A stretch of DNA of 64,000 bases from JAEUJM01 sp044221555 (lineage in GTDB: Bacteria > Actinomycetota > Acidimicrobiia > Acidimicrobiales > DATDAH01), in NCBI GenBank assembly GCA_044221555.1, contig JBGAOY010000002.1, positions 1 to 64,000 on the forward strand, in the 5' to 3' direction. Shown piece after piece: positions 15,610 to 24,730 of the stretch. Positions within the stretch are counted from its first letter, which is position 1. Each line of letters opens with the position of its first letter. The notes under the pieces are model-generated. The model worked only from the letters and a program-made list of their open reading frames with translations. It ran no database searches and was not told the origin of the DNA. The translations under genes and the position numbers were made by a program.

Positions 15610-16380
15610 ATGGATCCACAGGGACGATCAGCAGTGGTGACCGGCGGCGCCGGCGGCCTCGGCGGCGCGACGGTGCGCCGCCTCGTCGAGGTCGGCTACG
15701 GCGTCGTGGTGTTCGACCGTGCCGCGGAGGCGGCCGAGGCGCTGGCCGCCGAGCTCGGTGACCGGGCGGCCGCGGCGTCGGGCGACGTCAACGACGACGA
15801 CGCGGTCGGCGCCGCCGTGGCCGCGGCCCAGGCGTTGGGGCCCCTGTCGCTGATCGTCAACGTGGCCGGGGGCGGCATCGGCGGTGGGCGCACGGTCGAC
15901 CGCCATGGTGCGCCCCACGACAAGGCCAGCTTCACCGGGACGATGGAGATGAACGCGTTCGGCACGTTCAACGTCTCCCGCCTCGGCGCCGCCGCGATGG
16001 CCGGGAACGAGCCCGACGAGCACGGCCAGCGGGGCGTGATCGTCAACACCGCCTCCATCGCCGGCATCGAGGGCCAGACCGGCCAGCTCGCGTACGCGGC
16101 GGCCAAGGCGGCCATCATCGGCATGACCCTGCCGATGGCACGCGACCTCGCGCCGATCGGCGTTCGGGTGTGCGCCATCGCCCCCGGCACCATGGGCACG
16201 CCCCTGATGCTGAGCGTGCCGCAGGAGATGCGGGAGCACCTCACCCGCAGCATCGTGTTCCCCAAGCGCATGGGGCGGCCCGAGGAGTTCGCGCTGCTCG
16301 TCGAGTCGATCGCCGCCAACCCCTACCTGAACGGCGAGACCATCCGCCTCGACGGCGCCCTGCGCTTCCCACCGAAGTAG
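15610..16380 (+). CDS. SDR, 3-hydroxyacyl-CoA dehydrogenase type-2-like
   Basis: A 256-residue SDR resembling the HSD17B10/type-2 3-hydroxyacyl-CoA dehydrogenase group. Motifs: TGGAGGLG at about 11-18, VFDRA ending beta-2, NVAGGG, catalytic Ser in NTASIAG, and YAAAK. The insertion after NVAGG (GRTVDRHGAPHDKASF) and the ending GETIRLDGALRFPPK fit that group. Role: NAD-dependent oxidation of a hydroxyacyl-CoA or hydroxysteroid. ATG 15610 follows a GGGGGAGAG sequence. It is followed 6 bp later by a thioesterase gene. Confidence 0.86.
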   Translation: MDPQGRSAVVTGGAGGLGGATVRRLVEVGYGVVVFDRAAEAAEALAAELGDRAAAASGDVNDDDAVGAAVAAAQALGPLSLIVNVAGGGIGGGRTVDRHGAPHDKASFTGTMEMNAFGTFNVSRLGAAAMAGNEPDEHGQRGVIVNTASIAGIEGQTGQLAYAAAKAAIIGMTLPMARDLAPIGVRVCAIAPGTMGTPLMLSVPQEMREHLTRSIVFPKRMGRPEEFALLVESIAANPYLNGETIRLDGALRFPPK

Positions 16381-16386
16381 CGAGCG

Positions 16387-17223
16387 GTGCGGGTCGACCA
16401 CCTCGTCGGGGGCCTGGCCCTCGAGCCGGCCGGGGACGGCCGCTACCGCGCGCAGAACGTCGATGCCGGGCACGGCCAGGGTTCGAGCGGGCCGGTCTTC
16501 GGCGGGCAGCTGATGGCACAGGCGCTGGTCGCGGGGCTCGCCGGCCACGAGGGCATGCGGGTGAAGACGCTGCACACGGTGTTCGCCCGGGGCGCCTCAC
16601 CGGACCAGCCCCTCGACCTCACCGTCGATCCCATGCACGCCGGCCGCTCGTTCGCCAGCAGCACGGTCACCATCAGCCAGGGCGACCGCCTGTGCACCCG
16701 CTCGCTGGTGCTGCTCAGCGCCGACGAGCCGAACTTCATCCACCACGCCGAGCCCGCGCCGGCGGCCGCCGGGGTCCCGCCCGCTACGGAGCCGGGCGAC
16801 GAGTGGCAGGTCGAGGTGGTGGGCGACGTGGACATCGCCGACCCCGACCAGGTGGGCCCGGCTGAGCTCGACGTGTGGTCCCGGTTCCCCGGCGCCCCCG
16901 ACGAGCCGGGCGTCGCCCAGGCCCTGCTGGCCTTCGCCACCGACGGCTTCCTGATCGGCACCGCCATGCGCCCGCACCCCGGTGTCGGTCAGGCCCAGGC
17001 CCACCGCAGCCTCGCCACCGGCGTCATCAGCCACACCCTGACCTTCCACGAGCCCTTTCCGGCGGCCGACTGGCTGCTGCTCGCTCATCGCAGCCCCCAC
17101 GCCGGCCACGGCCGGTGCTACGGCCGCGCCGACGTGTTCACCCCCGACGGGGCCCTGGTGGCCTCGTTCGTGCAGGACGCGATGATCCGGCCCATCCCCG
17201 TGGAGAAGCAGACCCATGGCTGA
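16387..17223 (+). CDS. acyl-CoA thioesterase, TesB-type double hotdog
   Basis: A 278-residue thioesterase II family protein with two hotdog domains. GPVFGGQLMAQALVA near residue 34 and FHEPFPAADWLLLAHRSPHAGHGRCYGRADVF in separate short blocks of the C-terminal domain are typical. It hydrolyses acyl-CoA to free acid and CoA. The GTG start lies 6 bp after the SDR, and its end overlaps the ATG of a thiolase relic, so the ancestral operon was SDR-thioesterase-thiolase-aldehyde dehydrogenase. Confidence 0.85.
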   Translation: MRVDHLVGGLALEPAGDGRYRAQNVDAGHGQGSSGPVFGGQLMAQALVAGLAGHEGMRVKTLHTVFARGASPDQPLDLTVDPMHAGRSFASSTVTISQGDRLCTRSLVLLSADEPNFIHHAEPAPAAAGVPPATEPGDEWQVEVVGDVDIADPDQVGPAELDVWSRFPGAPDEPGVAQALLAFATDGFLIGTAMRPHPGVGQAQAHRSLATGVISHTLTFHEPFPAADWLLLAHRSPHAGHGRCYGRADVFTPDGALVASFVQDAMIRPIPVEKQTHG

Positions 17224-17526
17224 CGCAGTGATCGTGGCCACCGACCGGGCCGGCCTCGCCGTGGACGACGTGGCCCTGTGGGAGATCAACGAGGCCTCCG
17301 CCTCGGTGCCGGTGGCCACCTGCCGGGCCATGGGCATCGACGGGGAGCTCGTCAACCCCATGGGCCGCGGCTGCAGCCTGGGCCACCCATCGCCATAACG
17401 GGTGCCCGCATGGTCATCTCGACCATCCACGAGCTGCGCCGCCGGGGTGGCGGCGGCGGTGTGGCCGCGAGGTGCGCCGGCGGCGGCATGGGCAGCGCCG
17501 TGGTGATCGACGTGTTCGCGCCCTGA
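17216..17526 (+). pseudogene. thiolase relic with internal deletion and frameshift
   Basis: The reading starts MADAVIVAT, a thiolase N-terminus, and jumps directly to DRAGLAVDDVALWEINEA, which belongs about 300 residues later. After GCSLGHP a one-base loss shifts frame; the next frame reads ITGARMVISTIHELRRRGG and ARCAGGGMGSAVVIDVFAP, the thiolase C-terminus with its second active-site Cys. The nucleophilic Cys and the whole core are gone, so it cannot function. ATG 17216 overlaps the thioesterase stop, showing it was once coupled. Confidence 0.85.
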
Positions 17527-17586
17527 GGGGCGCCGTCGGACAGACGACGGGCGCCGGACTACCAGAGACGACGAGAGGGAGGCGTC

Positions 17587-18766
17587 ATGTGGCACGAGGA
17601 ACGACTGCTGATCGACGGCGAGCTGATCGAGGCCGAGGGCGGTCGGACGTACGAGACCCTGAACCCGACCACGGGCGCCACGCTGGGGGTGACCGCCGAC
17701 GCCACCGTCGGCGACGCCGACCGCGCCGTCGCCGCCGCGCGGCGGGCCTTCGACACCACGACCTGGTCGAGCGACACCGAGCTGCGCTCGCGGTGCCTGC
17801 GCCAGCTCCACCAGGCGCTGCTGGACGACAAGAGCGCCATGGTGGCGATCAGCGCGGCCGACTGCGGCATCCCGCTCATGCTCCACGAGAACGGGCCGGG
17901 CTTCGATGCCCCGGTGGGGATGATCTAGTGGTACGCCGACCTGCTCGACACCTACGACTTCACCGAGGACCTCGGCACCGCCGAGGTGCGCGGTGCCCCC
18001 CACCAGCGCTGGGTCGAGCGCGAGGCGATCGGCGTGGTCGCCGCCATCGTGCCGTACAACTACCCGCTGCAGATCACCCTGGCCAAGCTCGTCCCCGCCC
18101 TCGCCGCCGGCTGCACGGTGCTGGTGAAGAGCCCACCCCAGACGCCCTGGACCGGCGCCGCCCTCGGCACGCTGATCACCGAGCACACCGACATCCCGGC
18201 GGGTGTGGTGAACATGCTCACCGACAACTCCCCCGACGTGGGCAAGCTGCTCGTCACCGACCCGCGGGTCGACATGGTCAGCTTCACCGGCTCCACGCCC
18301 ACCGGCCGCCACATCATGGCCGCGGCCAGCGACACCGTGAAGAAGGTGTTCCTCGAGCTCGGCGGCACGTCCGCCTTCATCGTGCTCGACGACGCCGACC
18401 TGGCCCTTGGGCACCATGCTGGCCGGCTTCACCATCTGCTCGCACGCCGGCCAGGGCTGTGCCATCACCACCCGGCTCCTGGTGCCCGCGTCCAAGCACG
18501 ACGAGGCCGTCGAGCTGACTGCCGGCATCCTGGCGGCCGTGCCCTACGGCGACCCGGCCGACCCCGGGATGGTGATGGGGCCGCTGATCAGCGAGCAGCA
18601 GCGCCAGAGGGTCGAGGCCTACGTCCAGGGCGCGGTCGACGACGGCGCCACCGTCGTCGCCGGCGGGAAGCGTCCCGAGCACCTGCCCGAGGGGTTCTTC
18701 TACGAGCCCACGCTCGTCACCGGTGTCGGCGCCGACTCAGCGCTGGCGCAGGAGAACACCGTCCGA
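17587..18766 (+). pseudogene. aldehyde dehydrogenase relic
   Basis: An NAD-dependent ALDH with three lesions. An in-frame TAG at 17926 interrupts GFDAPVGMI*WYADLLDTY; reading resumes in the same frame with VAAIVPYNYPLQITLAKLVP and LELGGTSAF. Near 18405 a +1 shift changes frame; the new frame has GFTICSHAGQGCAI with the catalytic Cys. The protein then stops matching after DSALAQENT, where EEIFGPV should follow, so the last quarter is missing. The 18768 hairpin lies at the breakpoint. A good ribosome site (GAGGGAGGCGTC) still precedes ATG 17587. Confidence 0.88.
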
Positions 18767-18767
18767 A

Positions 18768-18811
18768 CTGGCTCCCGATCGGACCGCCATAGCGGTCCGA
18801 TCGGGAGCCAG
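18768..18811. repeat. perfect 20-bp hairpin at ALDH breakpoint
   Basis: 18768-18787 (CTGGCTCCCGATCGGACCGC) pairs perfectly with 18792-18811 around a CATA loop. The outer end reads GAACTGGC, like family A, but the core differs. It may terminate transcription of both neighbours. Confidence 0.75.
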
Positions 18812-18855
18812 AACAGGTGGTTGCCCACTGGACGGCCCGCACGGGCGAGGCCGCG

Positions 18856-20220
18856 TCAGCCATGGCCGGCGACCTCGGGGCGGGCCGCACCGAGGTGGTC
18901 CCGCAGGGTGGCGCCCGTGTACGCCGCCCGGAACAGGTCACGGCGCTGCAGCTCGGGCACGACCAGGCGCACCACGTCCTCGTAGGCCCCGGGGGTGTGG
19001 GTGGCGGCGATCACGAAGCCGTCGCAGGCGTCGGTCTCGAACCACTCCTGCATCTGGCTGGCCACGTCGGTGGCGGTGCCGACGAAGCGGGGCCCCTGCA
19101 GCAGCGTGGCCCGGTGGCCAGCGAGGTCGGCCAGGGTGATCGTGTCGCCCCCGATGTGCTGGCGGAGGTTCTGCACCAGGCCCCGGATGCCCGACACCGA
19201 CTCGATGAGCTCGTCGGTGATGACGTCGTCGAGGGCCATGTCCGAGAAGTCGTGGTTCATGAGCTCGGAGAGCAGGGTCAGCGAGGCCACCGGGTCGACG
19301 AGGTCGTTCAGGAAGTGCTGCTCGAGCTCCTCGGCGTGCGCGGTCGACTCGCCGACCACCGTGTAGACCATCGGGCACATGCGCACGGAGGAGGGGTCGC
19401 GGCCCGCGGCGGCGATCCGCTCCTTCTGGTCCTTGTAGTGGGCGCGGGCGATGTCGATGTCGGGGTCGCCCATGAAGATGAGCTCGGCCCAGCGGGCGGC
19501 GAAGTCGCGGCCCCGCCCCGACGACCCCGCCTGCAGCAGGACGGGGCGACCCTGCGGTGAGCGGGGAACGGTCAAGGGCCCCCGGGTGCGGTAGTACGTG
19601 CCCTCGTAGTGCAGTTCGTGCACCTTCTCGGGGTCGGCGAAGGTGCCCGCCACCCGGTCGAGCACGAGGGCGTCGTCCTCCCACGTGTCCCACAGGCCGG
19701 TGGTGGCCTCGAGGAACTCGTCGGCCCGGTCGTAGCGCTCGTCGTGGGCGATGTGCTCGGTGAGCCCGAAGTTCTGCGCCTCGCTGTCGTTGACCGAGGT
19801 GACCACGTTCCAGGCCGCCCGCCCGTCGGTGAGGTGGTCGAGCGTGGCGAACGTGCGGGCCACGTGGAACGGTGCGTAGTAGGTGGTGGAGTAGGTGGCG
19901 CCCAGCCCGATGGCCCGGGTCGATGCGGCCACCACCCCCAGCACCACGCTGAGGTCGAGCTTCACCGGCCGGGCGCCGACCCGCACCGCCTCGGCCACCG
20001 AGCCGCCGTAGATCCCGGGCATGGCCAGGCGGTCGTCGAAGAACATCAGGTCGAAGCAGCCCTCTTCGAGGGTGCGCCCGAGCTTCTGGTAGTAGCTCGC
20101 GTTCAGGAAGCCGTGCTCGGTCGACGCGTGGCGCCACGATCCGGCGTAGACGGTGGTGTTGCCCGCCTGCATGAACCCCACCAGCGCCATCCGCCGCCGG
20201 GTGCCCGCACTGTCGACCAT
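18856..20220 (-). CDS. FMN-dependent monooxygenase, NtaA/SnaA/DszA type
   Basis: A 454-residue luciferase-fold enzyme of the NtaA/DszA family, which oxidises bulky substrates with FMNH2 from a separate reductase. Family blocks: RHASTEHGFLNASYYQKLGRT is partly typical, FDLMFFDDRLAMP, TYSTTYYAPFHVARTFATLDHL, GRAAWNVVTSVND and LQAGSSGRGRDFAA. The true start is ATG 20220, with AGGGGAGACC upstream, because an earlier ATG (20250) would place the operator at 20234-20248 inside the coding sequence. No flavin reductase gene is adjacent; the KshB-like reductase at 24731 is not an FMN reductase. Confidence 0.87.
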   Translation of the reverse strand: MVDSAGTRRRMALVGFMQAGNTTVYAGSWRHASTEHGFLNASYYQKLGRTLEEGCFDLMFFDDRLAMPGIYGGSVAEAVRVGARPVKLDLSVVLGVVAASTRAIGLGATYSTTYYAPFHVARTFATLDHLTDGRAAWNVVTSVNDSEAQNFGLTEHIAHDERYDRADEFLEATTGLWDTWEDDALVLDRVAGTFADPEKVHELHYEGTYYRTRGPLTVPRSPQGRPVLLQAGSSGRGRDFAARWAELIFMGDPDIDIARAHYKDQKERIAAAGRDPSSVRMCPMVYTVVGESTAHAEELEQHFLNDLVDPVASLTLLSELMNHDFSDMALDDVITDELIESVSGIRGLVQNLRQHIGGDTITLADLAGHRATLLQGPRFVGTATDVASQMQEWFETDACDGFVIAATHTPGAYEDVVRLVVPELQRRDLFRAAYTGATLRDHLGAARPEVAGHG

Positions 20221-20233
20221 GGTCTCCCCTGAC

Positions 20234-20248
20234 GAGAACACTACTTCC
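20234..20248 (-). promoter_or_regulatory. AGAAT-type operator copy
   Basis: GAGAACACTACTTCC has a perfect left half (GAGAACACTA) and a weaker right half, 12 of 15 to the consensus, 13 bp before the monooxygenase start. Confidence 0.45.
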
Positions 20249-20353
20249 ATAATTGCAGAGTCATGTTGTCACGATGGCGACCGCGGCGCCAGGCCTGCGA
20301 CGGGCGCAGCCCGTCGTTCAGCAGTACGGGGTAGCGAGCCGGCGGGTGGCGCC

Positions 20354-20413
20354 GATCCGGAGGGTCCGAAAGATCGGCCCATGCCGTTCGGGCCGATCTT
20401 CGGATACCGGATC
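20354..20413. repeat. nested intergenic hairpin
   Basis: Outer arms GATCCGG/CCGGATC and inner arms TCCGAAAGATCGGCCC/GGGCCGATCTTCGGA (one bulge) form a long hairpin at the 3' side of a TetR gene, possibly a terminator. Confidence 0.55.
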
Positions 20414-20417
20414 GGGG

Positions 20418-20528
20418 TCAGGACCCGCCGAGTCGCGGGGGCAGCCCCCTCGAGTCAGGACCCGCCGAGTCGCGGGGGCAGCCCCCTCGAGTCAGGACCC
20501 GCCGGCTCGCGGGGCAGCCCCCTACGAG
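20418..20528. repeat. 37-bp minisatellite, three copies
   Basis: Copies start at 20418, 20455 and 20492 with head TCAGGACCCGCCGAGTCGCG. The last copy runs into the TetR stop codon at 20522. The 301-bp gap 20221-20521 holds only this array, the hairpin and the operator copy. Confidence 0.9.
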
Positions 20529-21223
20529 CTGATCCCGTTGAAGATGAGGGTCCAGGCCTCTTCGGCGCCCTCGTCGTCGGCGGGGGTGCCGCTGATCGTG
20601 GTGGAGAACGCGTTGAAGCTGATGGCCTGGAGCAGGATGCCGGCGATGCGACGGTGGCGAAGCCCGGGCCGCAGCGCACCGGCGGCGGCGGCGTCGTCGA
20701 GCAGGCCCTCGAGCAGCGTCACCAGCGGCAGGTAGGCCCGTGAGGCCTCCTTGGGGTGCGCGGTGAGCAGCTGCTGGGCGAACTCGGCCATGGCCGGTGC
20801 CGGGACCACCTCGGCCGACCCCGCCCGTGGCCGGCCCTTGGCCCGCGGGCGACAGATCTCGTAGTAGCCGATGACGAAGCGGTGCAGGCGGGCCACGGGA
20901 TCGGTCTCCTGGCCGACCGCGTCGTCGAGCACGTCGGCGGTGGCGCGCACCGACTCCTCGAACAGGGCCAGCAACAGCTCGTACTTGCCCGCGAAGTACT
21001 GGTAGAAGCTGCGCAGCGACTGCCCGGAGCGCTCGACCACCTCCTGGACGGTGAATTCCTTGTCGGGGTCGGCGGCCATCAACTCGAGCGCCGCGTCGAG
21101 GAAGCGCTGGACCCGTGCCTCGGCCCGGACCCGTGCCGGATCGAGCGACCGGGCCACCGCGAGCTCGCGCCAACTCGGGGCCGCGTCGTCCTCGTTGGCC
21201 GCTGCCGGCTCGTCCGCGCTCAT
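20522..21223 (-). CDS. TetR/AcrR family regulator
   Basis: A 233-residue TetR protein. The HTH lies at about residues 58-80: KEFTVQEVVERSGQSLRSFY followed by QYFAGKYELLLALF. The long ligand domain is rich in Ala/Leu. It is followed by the monooxygenase and preceded by a CMD gene on the same strand. GAGTGAACGCTC at 21273-21284 lies upstream, and a similar GNGAACGCTCGC site precedes the amidohydrolase at 53226, so those may be its operators (inference). Confidence 0.85.
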   Translation of the reverse strand: MSADEPAAANEDDAAPSWRELAVARSLDPARVRAEARVQRFLDAALELMAADPDKEFTVQEVVERSGQSLRSFYQYFAGKYELLLALFEESVRATADVLDDAVGQETDPVARLHRFVIGYYEICRPRAKGRPRAGSAEVVPAPAMAEFAQQLLTAHPKEASRAYLPLVTLLEGLLDDAAAAGALRPGLRHRRIAGILLQAISFNAFSTTISGTPADDEGAEEAWTLIFNGISS

Positions 21224-21272
21224 GGGTGAGAGGGTACTCCCACGGGCGTGAGAAGCCCGATCTTGGGCAAGT

Positions 21273-21284
21273 GAGTGAACGCTC
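21273..21284. promoter_or_regulatory. candidate TetR operator GAGTGAACGCTC
   Basis: Imperfect inverted repeat (GAGTG-AA-CGCTC), 50 bp before the TetR start; GTGAACGCTCGC recurs with one change as GCGAACGCTCGC at 53139-53150. Confidence 0.4.
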
Positions 21285-21344
21285 GCATCAGGGGTAGAAC
21301 CTCCTTCTCGTCACGGCGTTGCCCGTCAGGGCGTGGGGAGCGGG

Positions 21345-21968
21345 TCAGGGCCCGGCGTCCGGGCGCAGGTCGCCGTCGAGGGGCACCCCGAAGGTGCGGA
21401 AGGCCATGGCCAGCAGGTCGTAGGCCCCGACGGTGAACACCAGGTCCATGAGCTGGCGGTCGTCGAGCTCGGTGGCCAGCGCCGCCCAGGTGGTGTCGGT
21501 GACGAGGGCGTCGTCGAGCAGCTCGTCGACGGATCGGAGCATGGCCGCGTCGAGCGTCGACCAGCCGGGCGCGTCGGGGCCCACGGCGATCCGCGCCACC
21601 TCGTCCTCGCCGAGGCCGGCATCGCCGGCCAGCACGGCGTGCTGGGCCCACTCGTAGGTCGAGCGGCGGCGGGCAGCGACCCGCAGCACCAGCAGCTCGC
21701 GCTGGCGGGGCGAGAGCGTGGTGGCCAGCAGGACGTGCCCGTTGAAGGTGTTGAAGGCCTGGGTGAGCGCGGGGTGGTGGGCCAGGGTTCCGAGGGCGTT
21801 CAACGCCTTGGGTCGCCCCGGCCCGGACGAGAGGGTGTGGCGGGGCTCCGGTGGGCGCAGCGCGGCGATCGCGTCACGCATCTCGGGCGGCCAGTCGGAC
21901 GGGGGGAGCGGAGCGAGCCGCGGCTCCGGCGTGGCTGCCTCCGCCGGGTCGTCAGGTGGTGCGGCCAC
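21345..21968 (-). CDS. carboxymuconolactone decarboxylase family protein
   Basis: A 207-residue CMD/AhpD-like protein. Landmarks: LATTLSPRQRELLVLRVAAR, then STYEWAQHAVLAGDAGLG, typical of the actinobacterial CMD subgroup that lacks the redox CxxC of AhpD. No Cys pair is present, so a peroxidase role is unlikely; lactone decarboxylation or a structural role is possible. Its start overlaps the 3' end of the SDR gene by 17 bp, so the two are one operon. Confidence 0.83.
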   Translation of the reverse strand: MAAPPDDPAEAATPEPRLAPLPPSDWPPEMRDAIAALRPPEPRHTLSSGPGRPKALNALGTLAHHPALTQAFNTFNGHVLLATTLSPRQRELLVLRVAARRRSTYEWAQHAVLAGDAGLGEDEVARIAVGPDAPGWSTLDAAMLRSVDELLDDALVTDTTWAALATELDDRQLMDLVFTVGAYDLLAMAFRTFGVPLDGDLRPDAGP

Positions 21969-22704
21969 CGTTGACCCCCATCACCTGACCGGTGACGTAC
22001 CCGGCCTCGTCGCGCACCAGGAAGGCGCACATCGCGGCGATGTCGTCGGGTTGGCCCACTCGGCGCACCGGTGTGCGGGCCGCGTGGTACTCGACGCTCT
22101 CGCCCAGGCGGCCCTTGGCCTCGGAGGCCCGCAGCATGGGTGAGTCGACGAATCCGGGCGAGACGGCGTTGGCGGTGACGCCCTTGGGGCCCAGCTCGAG
22201 GGCCAGCGACTTGGTCAGCCCGATCACCCCGGCCTTGGTGGCCACGTAGTGCGCCATGAACGGTTGGCCCCCCTCGGCGCTGGACGAGGCGATGTTGACG
22301 ATCCGGCCCCATCCCGCCTCGATCATGGCCGGCACCACCGCCTGGCAGCAGTCGAAGGTTCCGGTGAGGTTGACCGCGATGATGCGGTCCCAGGTCTCGC
22401 GGTCGATCTTCAGGAAGGACTTGAACCCGTCGATGCCCGCGCTGTTCACCAGGATGGTCGCCGGGCCCAGGCGGTCGGCCACCTCGGCCACGCCGGCGTC
22501 GATCTGGCCCCGGTCGGACACGTCGAGGGCGAGGGCCGTCGCCGTGCCTCCCGACGTGGTGATGCGGCCGGCGGCCACGGTGGCGGCGTCGCCGTTGCGG
22601 TCGGCCACGGCCACGGCCATACCGTCGGCCGCCAGGCGGGTGGCGATGGCGAGGCCGATCCCGGACGCGCCACCGGTGACGATGGCCGTGCGTCGTTCGC
22701 TCAT
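21952..22704 (-). CDS. SDR family oxidoreductase, FabG-like
   Basis: A 250-residue classical SDR: TGGASGIG at 9-16, VADRN after beta-2, NSAGI, catalytic Ser in NIASSSAEG, and YVATK. The ending GYVTGQVMGVNGG is typical. The Arg after VAD hints at NADP use but is not decisive. Similar enzymes in aromatic or alicyclic acid pathways oxidise 3- or 2-hydroxyacyl-CoA. ATG 22704 is used; the upstream in-frame extension is only a minisatellite (RPDTN repeats) and is not thought to be translated. Confidence 0.87.
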   Translation of the reverse strand: MSERRTAIVTGGASGIGLAIATRLAADGMAVAVADRNGDAATVAAGRITTSGGTATALALDVSDRGQIDAGVAEVADRLGPATILVNSAGIDGFKSFLKIDRETWDRIIAVNLTGTFDCCQAVVPAMIEAGWGRIVNIASSSAEGGQPFMAHYVATKAGVIGLTKSLALELGPKGVTANAVSPGFVDSPMLRASEAKGRLGESVEYHAARTPVRRVGQPDDIAAMCAFLVRDEAGYVTGQVMGVNGGRTT

Positions 22705-22755
22705 GTGGGGCCCGTTCCTGTCGGGGCAGTCGCGGCCGGGGTGGTCGCGGCCAGG

Positions 22756-22815
22756 GCGGTCGGTGTCGGGGCGGTTGGTGTCGGGGCGGTTGGTGTCGGG
22801 GCGGCAGGTGTCGCG
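22756..22815. repeat. 15-bp minisatellite, four copies
   Basis: Copies of GCGGTTGGTGTCGGG at 22756, 22771, 22786 and 22801, lying between the CoA ligase and SDR genes. Confidence 0.9.
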
Positions 22816-22882
22816 CGGGCGGGCGTCGAGCGGGCTGGCGGTGGGCTCGTCGGGTGGATCCGACCGGCGACGGGGGGCGTGG

Positions 22883-24550
22883 TCATCCGAGGCCGCCCTC
22901 ACGCAACTGCTCGCGCAGCTTGAACTTCTGCACCTTGCCGGAGGGCGTGCGGGGCAGGTCGGCCACCGCGTGCAGCGACTCGGGCCACTTCTGGCGGGCC
23001 AGCCCCCGTGCGGCCAGGTGCGCCCGTACCTCGTCCAGGGTGGGGGCGGCCCGGCCGTCGTGGATGCGCACCACCGCCGCGGCGCGCTCGCCCAACCGGT
23101 CGTCCGGCGCGGCCACCACGCTGGCCTCGGCGACGGCGTCCATCCCCAACAGCAGCTCCTCGATCTCCTGGGCGCTGATGTTCTCGCCGCCGCGGATGAT
23201 GATGTCGGACAGGCGGTCGGTGATGGTGAGGTAGCCGTCCTCGTCGAGCACGCCGATGTCGCCGGTCGAGTACCAGCCCTCGTCGTCGAAGGCCCGTTCG
23301 GTCAGCGCAGGGTCGGTGTAGCCGATGCAGCAGTCGGGGCCGCGGCTGACGATCTCGCCCTCCTCGGTGAGGCGGAGCTCGACACCGGGCAGCGTGTGCC
23401 CGTCGGTCGTCTGGCGCTTGATCAGGGGGGCGCCGAGGCGGCAGCCGGTGATGGACGGGTGCTCGGTGCTGCCGTAGGAACGGAAGGCGTCGATGCCCAG
23501 GGCCTCCAGTCGCTCCATCACCGCGAACGGCACGGTCGACCCGCCGAGGCCCGCGAAGGGCATCAGGGCCAGGTGCTCGTCGGTGAAGTCCGGGTGGTCG
23601 AGCAGGCTGGTCAGGAAGTAGGTGGCGCCGCCCGACACGCCGAGCCCGTCCTCGGCCATGAGGCGCAGGATCTCACCGGGGTCCCACACGTCGATGAGGT
23701 GCACGTCGCGTCGGCGGAGCAGCGGCACGAGGAAGGCGTTGAGCATGCCGATGAAGTGGCCCACGGGGGCGCCGGTGATCTGGGGCGGGCCCCCGCCCGG
23801 GAACATGAAGTCGAGTTGGCGGGTCTCGCACCCGATGGTGCGGTGCGAGTGCACCACCCCCTTCGGGTCGCGGGTGGTGCCCGACGTGAAGCCGATGAGG
23901 GCCGGGGCGTCCGGGTCGACGGTGGCCGGGCCCGCCACGGGGTCGGCGCCGAGCATCGTGTCGAAGGCCCTCGCCCCCGGGGGGAGGGCCGCGGCCGGCG
24001 TGTCCCCGACGACCAACCAGCGCGGCCCGGGGTGACGGGCCAGCACGTCCTCGTACAGCGCGAGGTGCTCGACGTGGCCGAAGCGGTCGGCGGTGACGAC
24101 CACCGCGGGCTCCGTGGCCCCGACGATGTAGTCGACCTCCTTGGGGCCGTAGAAGTGCACCACCGGGACGACCACGGCGCCCAGGTAGGCGGCCGCCCAG
24201 AACGTGATGCCGGCCTCCACCCAGTTGGGCAGTTGCACCATCACCACGTCGCCGGCCCCGACGCCGTCGGCCCGCAGGCCGGCGGCCAACGAGCGGGCCG
24301 CCCGGTCCATGTCGGCGAAGGTGCCCGACCACGGGCGCACCTTCGAGTGCACCTGGAAGGCGGTGGTGCTCATGGTGCGCAGGCCGTCGGCCACCATCGT
24401 CCCGAGGCTCGCGTCGTTCCACCACCCCTCGGCCCGGTAGCGCGCCGCCACGTCGTCGGGGAGCGGGCGCCGGGCCCAGCGAGGCCCGTCCCGGCCCTCG
24501 GCCCGCCCCCCGGTGGGCGAGGCCTCGCGCCGTTCTGCCTTCCCCGTCAC
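22883..24550 (-). CDS. AMP-forming acyl-CoA synthetase
   Basis: A 555-residue ANL-superfamily ligase that adenylates a carboxylic acid and transfers it to CoA. The P-loop is FTSGTTRDPKGVVHSH, the adenine block YGSTEHPS, the hinge STGDIGVLDEDGYLTITDR, and the C-terminal catalytic Lys is in RTPSGKVQKFKLR. GTG 24550 with GGGAG upstream is preferred; an upstream start at 24694 would encode an Arg-rich, unfolded-looking leader. It is divergent from the KshB-like reductase, sharing the operator-like site at 24706. Substrate unknown. Confidence 0.86.
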   Translation of the reverse strand: MTGKAERREASPTGGRAEGRDGPRWARRPLPDDVAARYRAEGWWNDASLGTMVADGLRTMSTTAFQVHSKVRPWSGTFADMDRAARSLAAGLRADGVGAGDVVMVQLPNWVEAGITFWAAAYLGAVVVPVVHFYGPKEVDYIVGATEPAVVVTADRFGHVEHLALYEDVLARHPGPRWLVVGDTPAAALPPGARAFDTMLGADPVAGPATVDPDAPALIGFTSGTTRDPKGVVHSHRTIGCETRQLDFMFPGGGPPQITGAPVGHFIGMLNAFLVPLLRRRDVHLIDVWDPGEILRLMAEDGLGVSGGATYFLTSLLDHPDFTDEHLALMPFAGLGGSTVPFAVMERLEALGIDAFRSYGSTEHPSITGCRLGAPLIKRQTTDGHTLPGVELRLTEEGEIVSRGPDCCIGYTDPALTERAFDDEGWYSTGDIGVLDEDGYLTITDRLSDIIIRGGENISAQEIEELLLGMDAVAEASVVAAPDDRLGERAAAVVRIHDGRAAPTLDEVRAHLAARGLARQKWPESLHAVADLPRTPSGKVQKFKLREQLREGGLG

Positions 24551-24705
24551 GGGGCGCTCCCGAGGGTCGCGCCGTTCGAGCGTCGTGTGTCGCGAGCAGC
24601 GTGTGGCTCGAGAGCGAGTGCGCCGAGAACGTGTGTCCGAGACATGGGTCCTGCTTCCCCCAGGGTGGCCGATGCGATGGTGCAGAAACAGCATGTGTCA
24701 CATCT

Positions 24706-24720
24706 GAGAACTAGATTATC
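24706..24720. promoter_or_regulatory. AGAAT-type operator copy in divergent promoter
   Basis: GAGAACTAGATTATC matches the consensus at 12 of 15. It ends only 4-10 bp before the possible reductase starts, so that mRNA is probably leaderless or nearly so. Confidence 0.4.
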
Positions 24721-24730
24721 ATGCGTGCTC

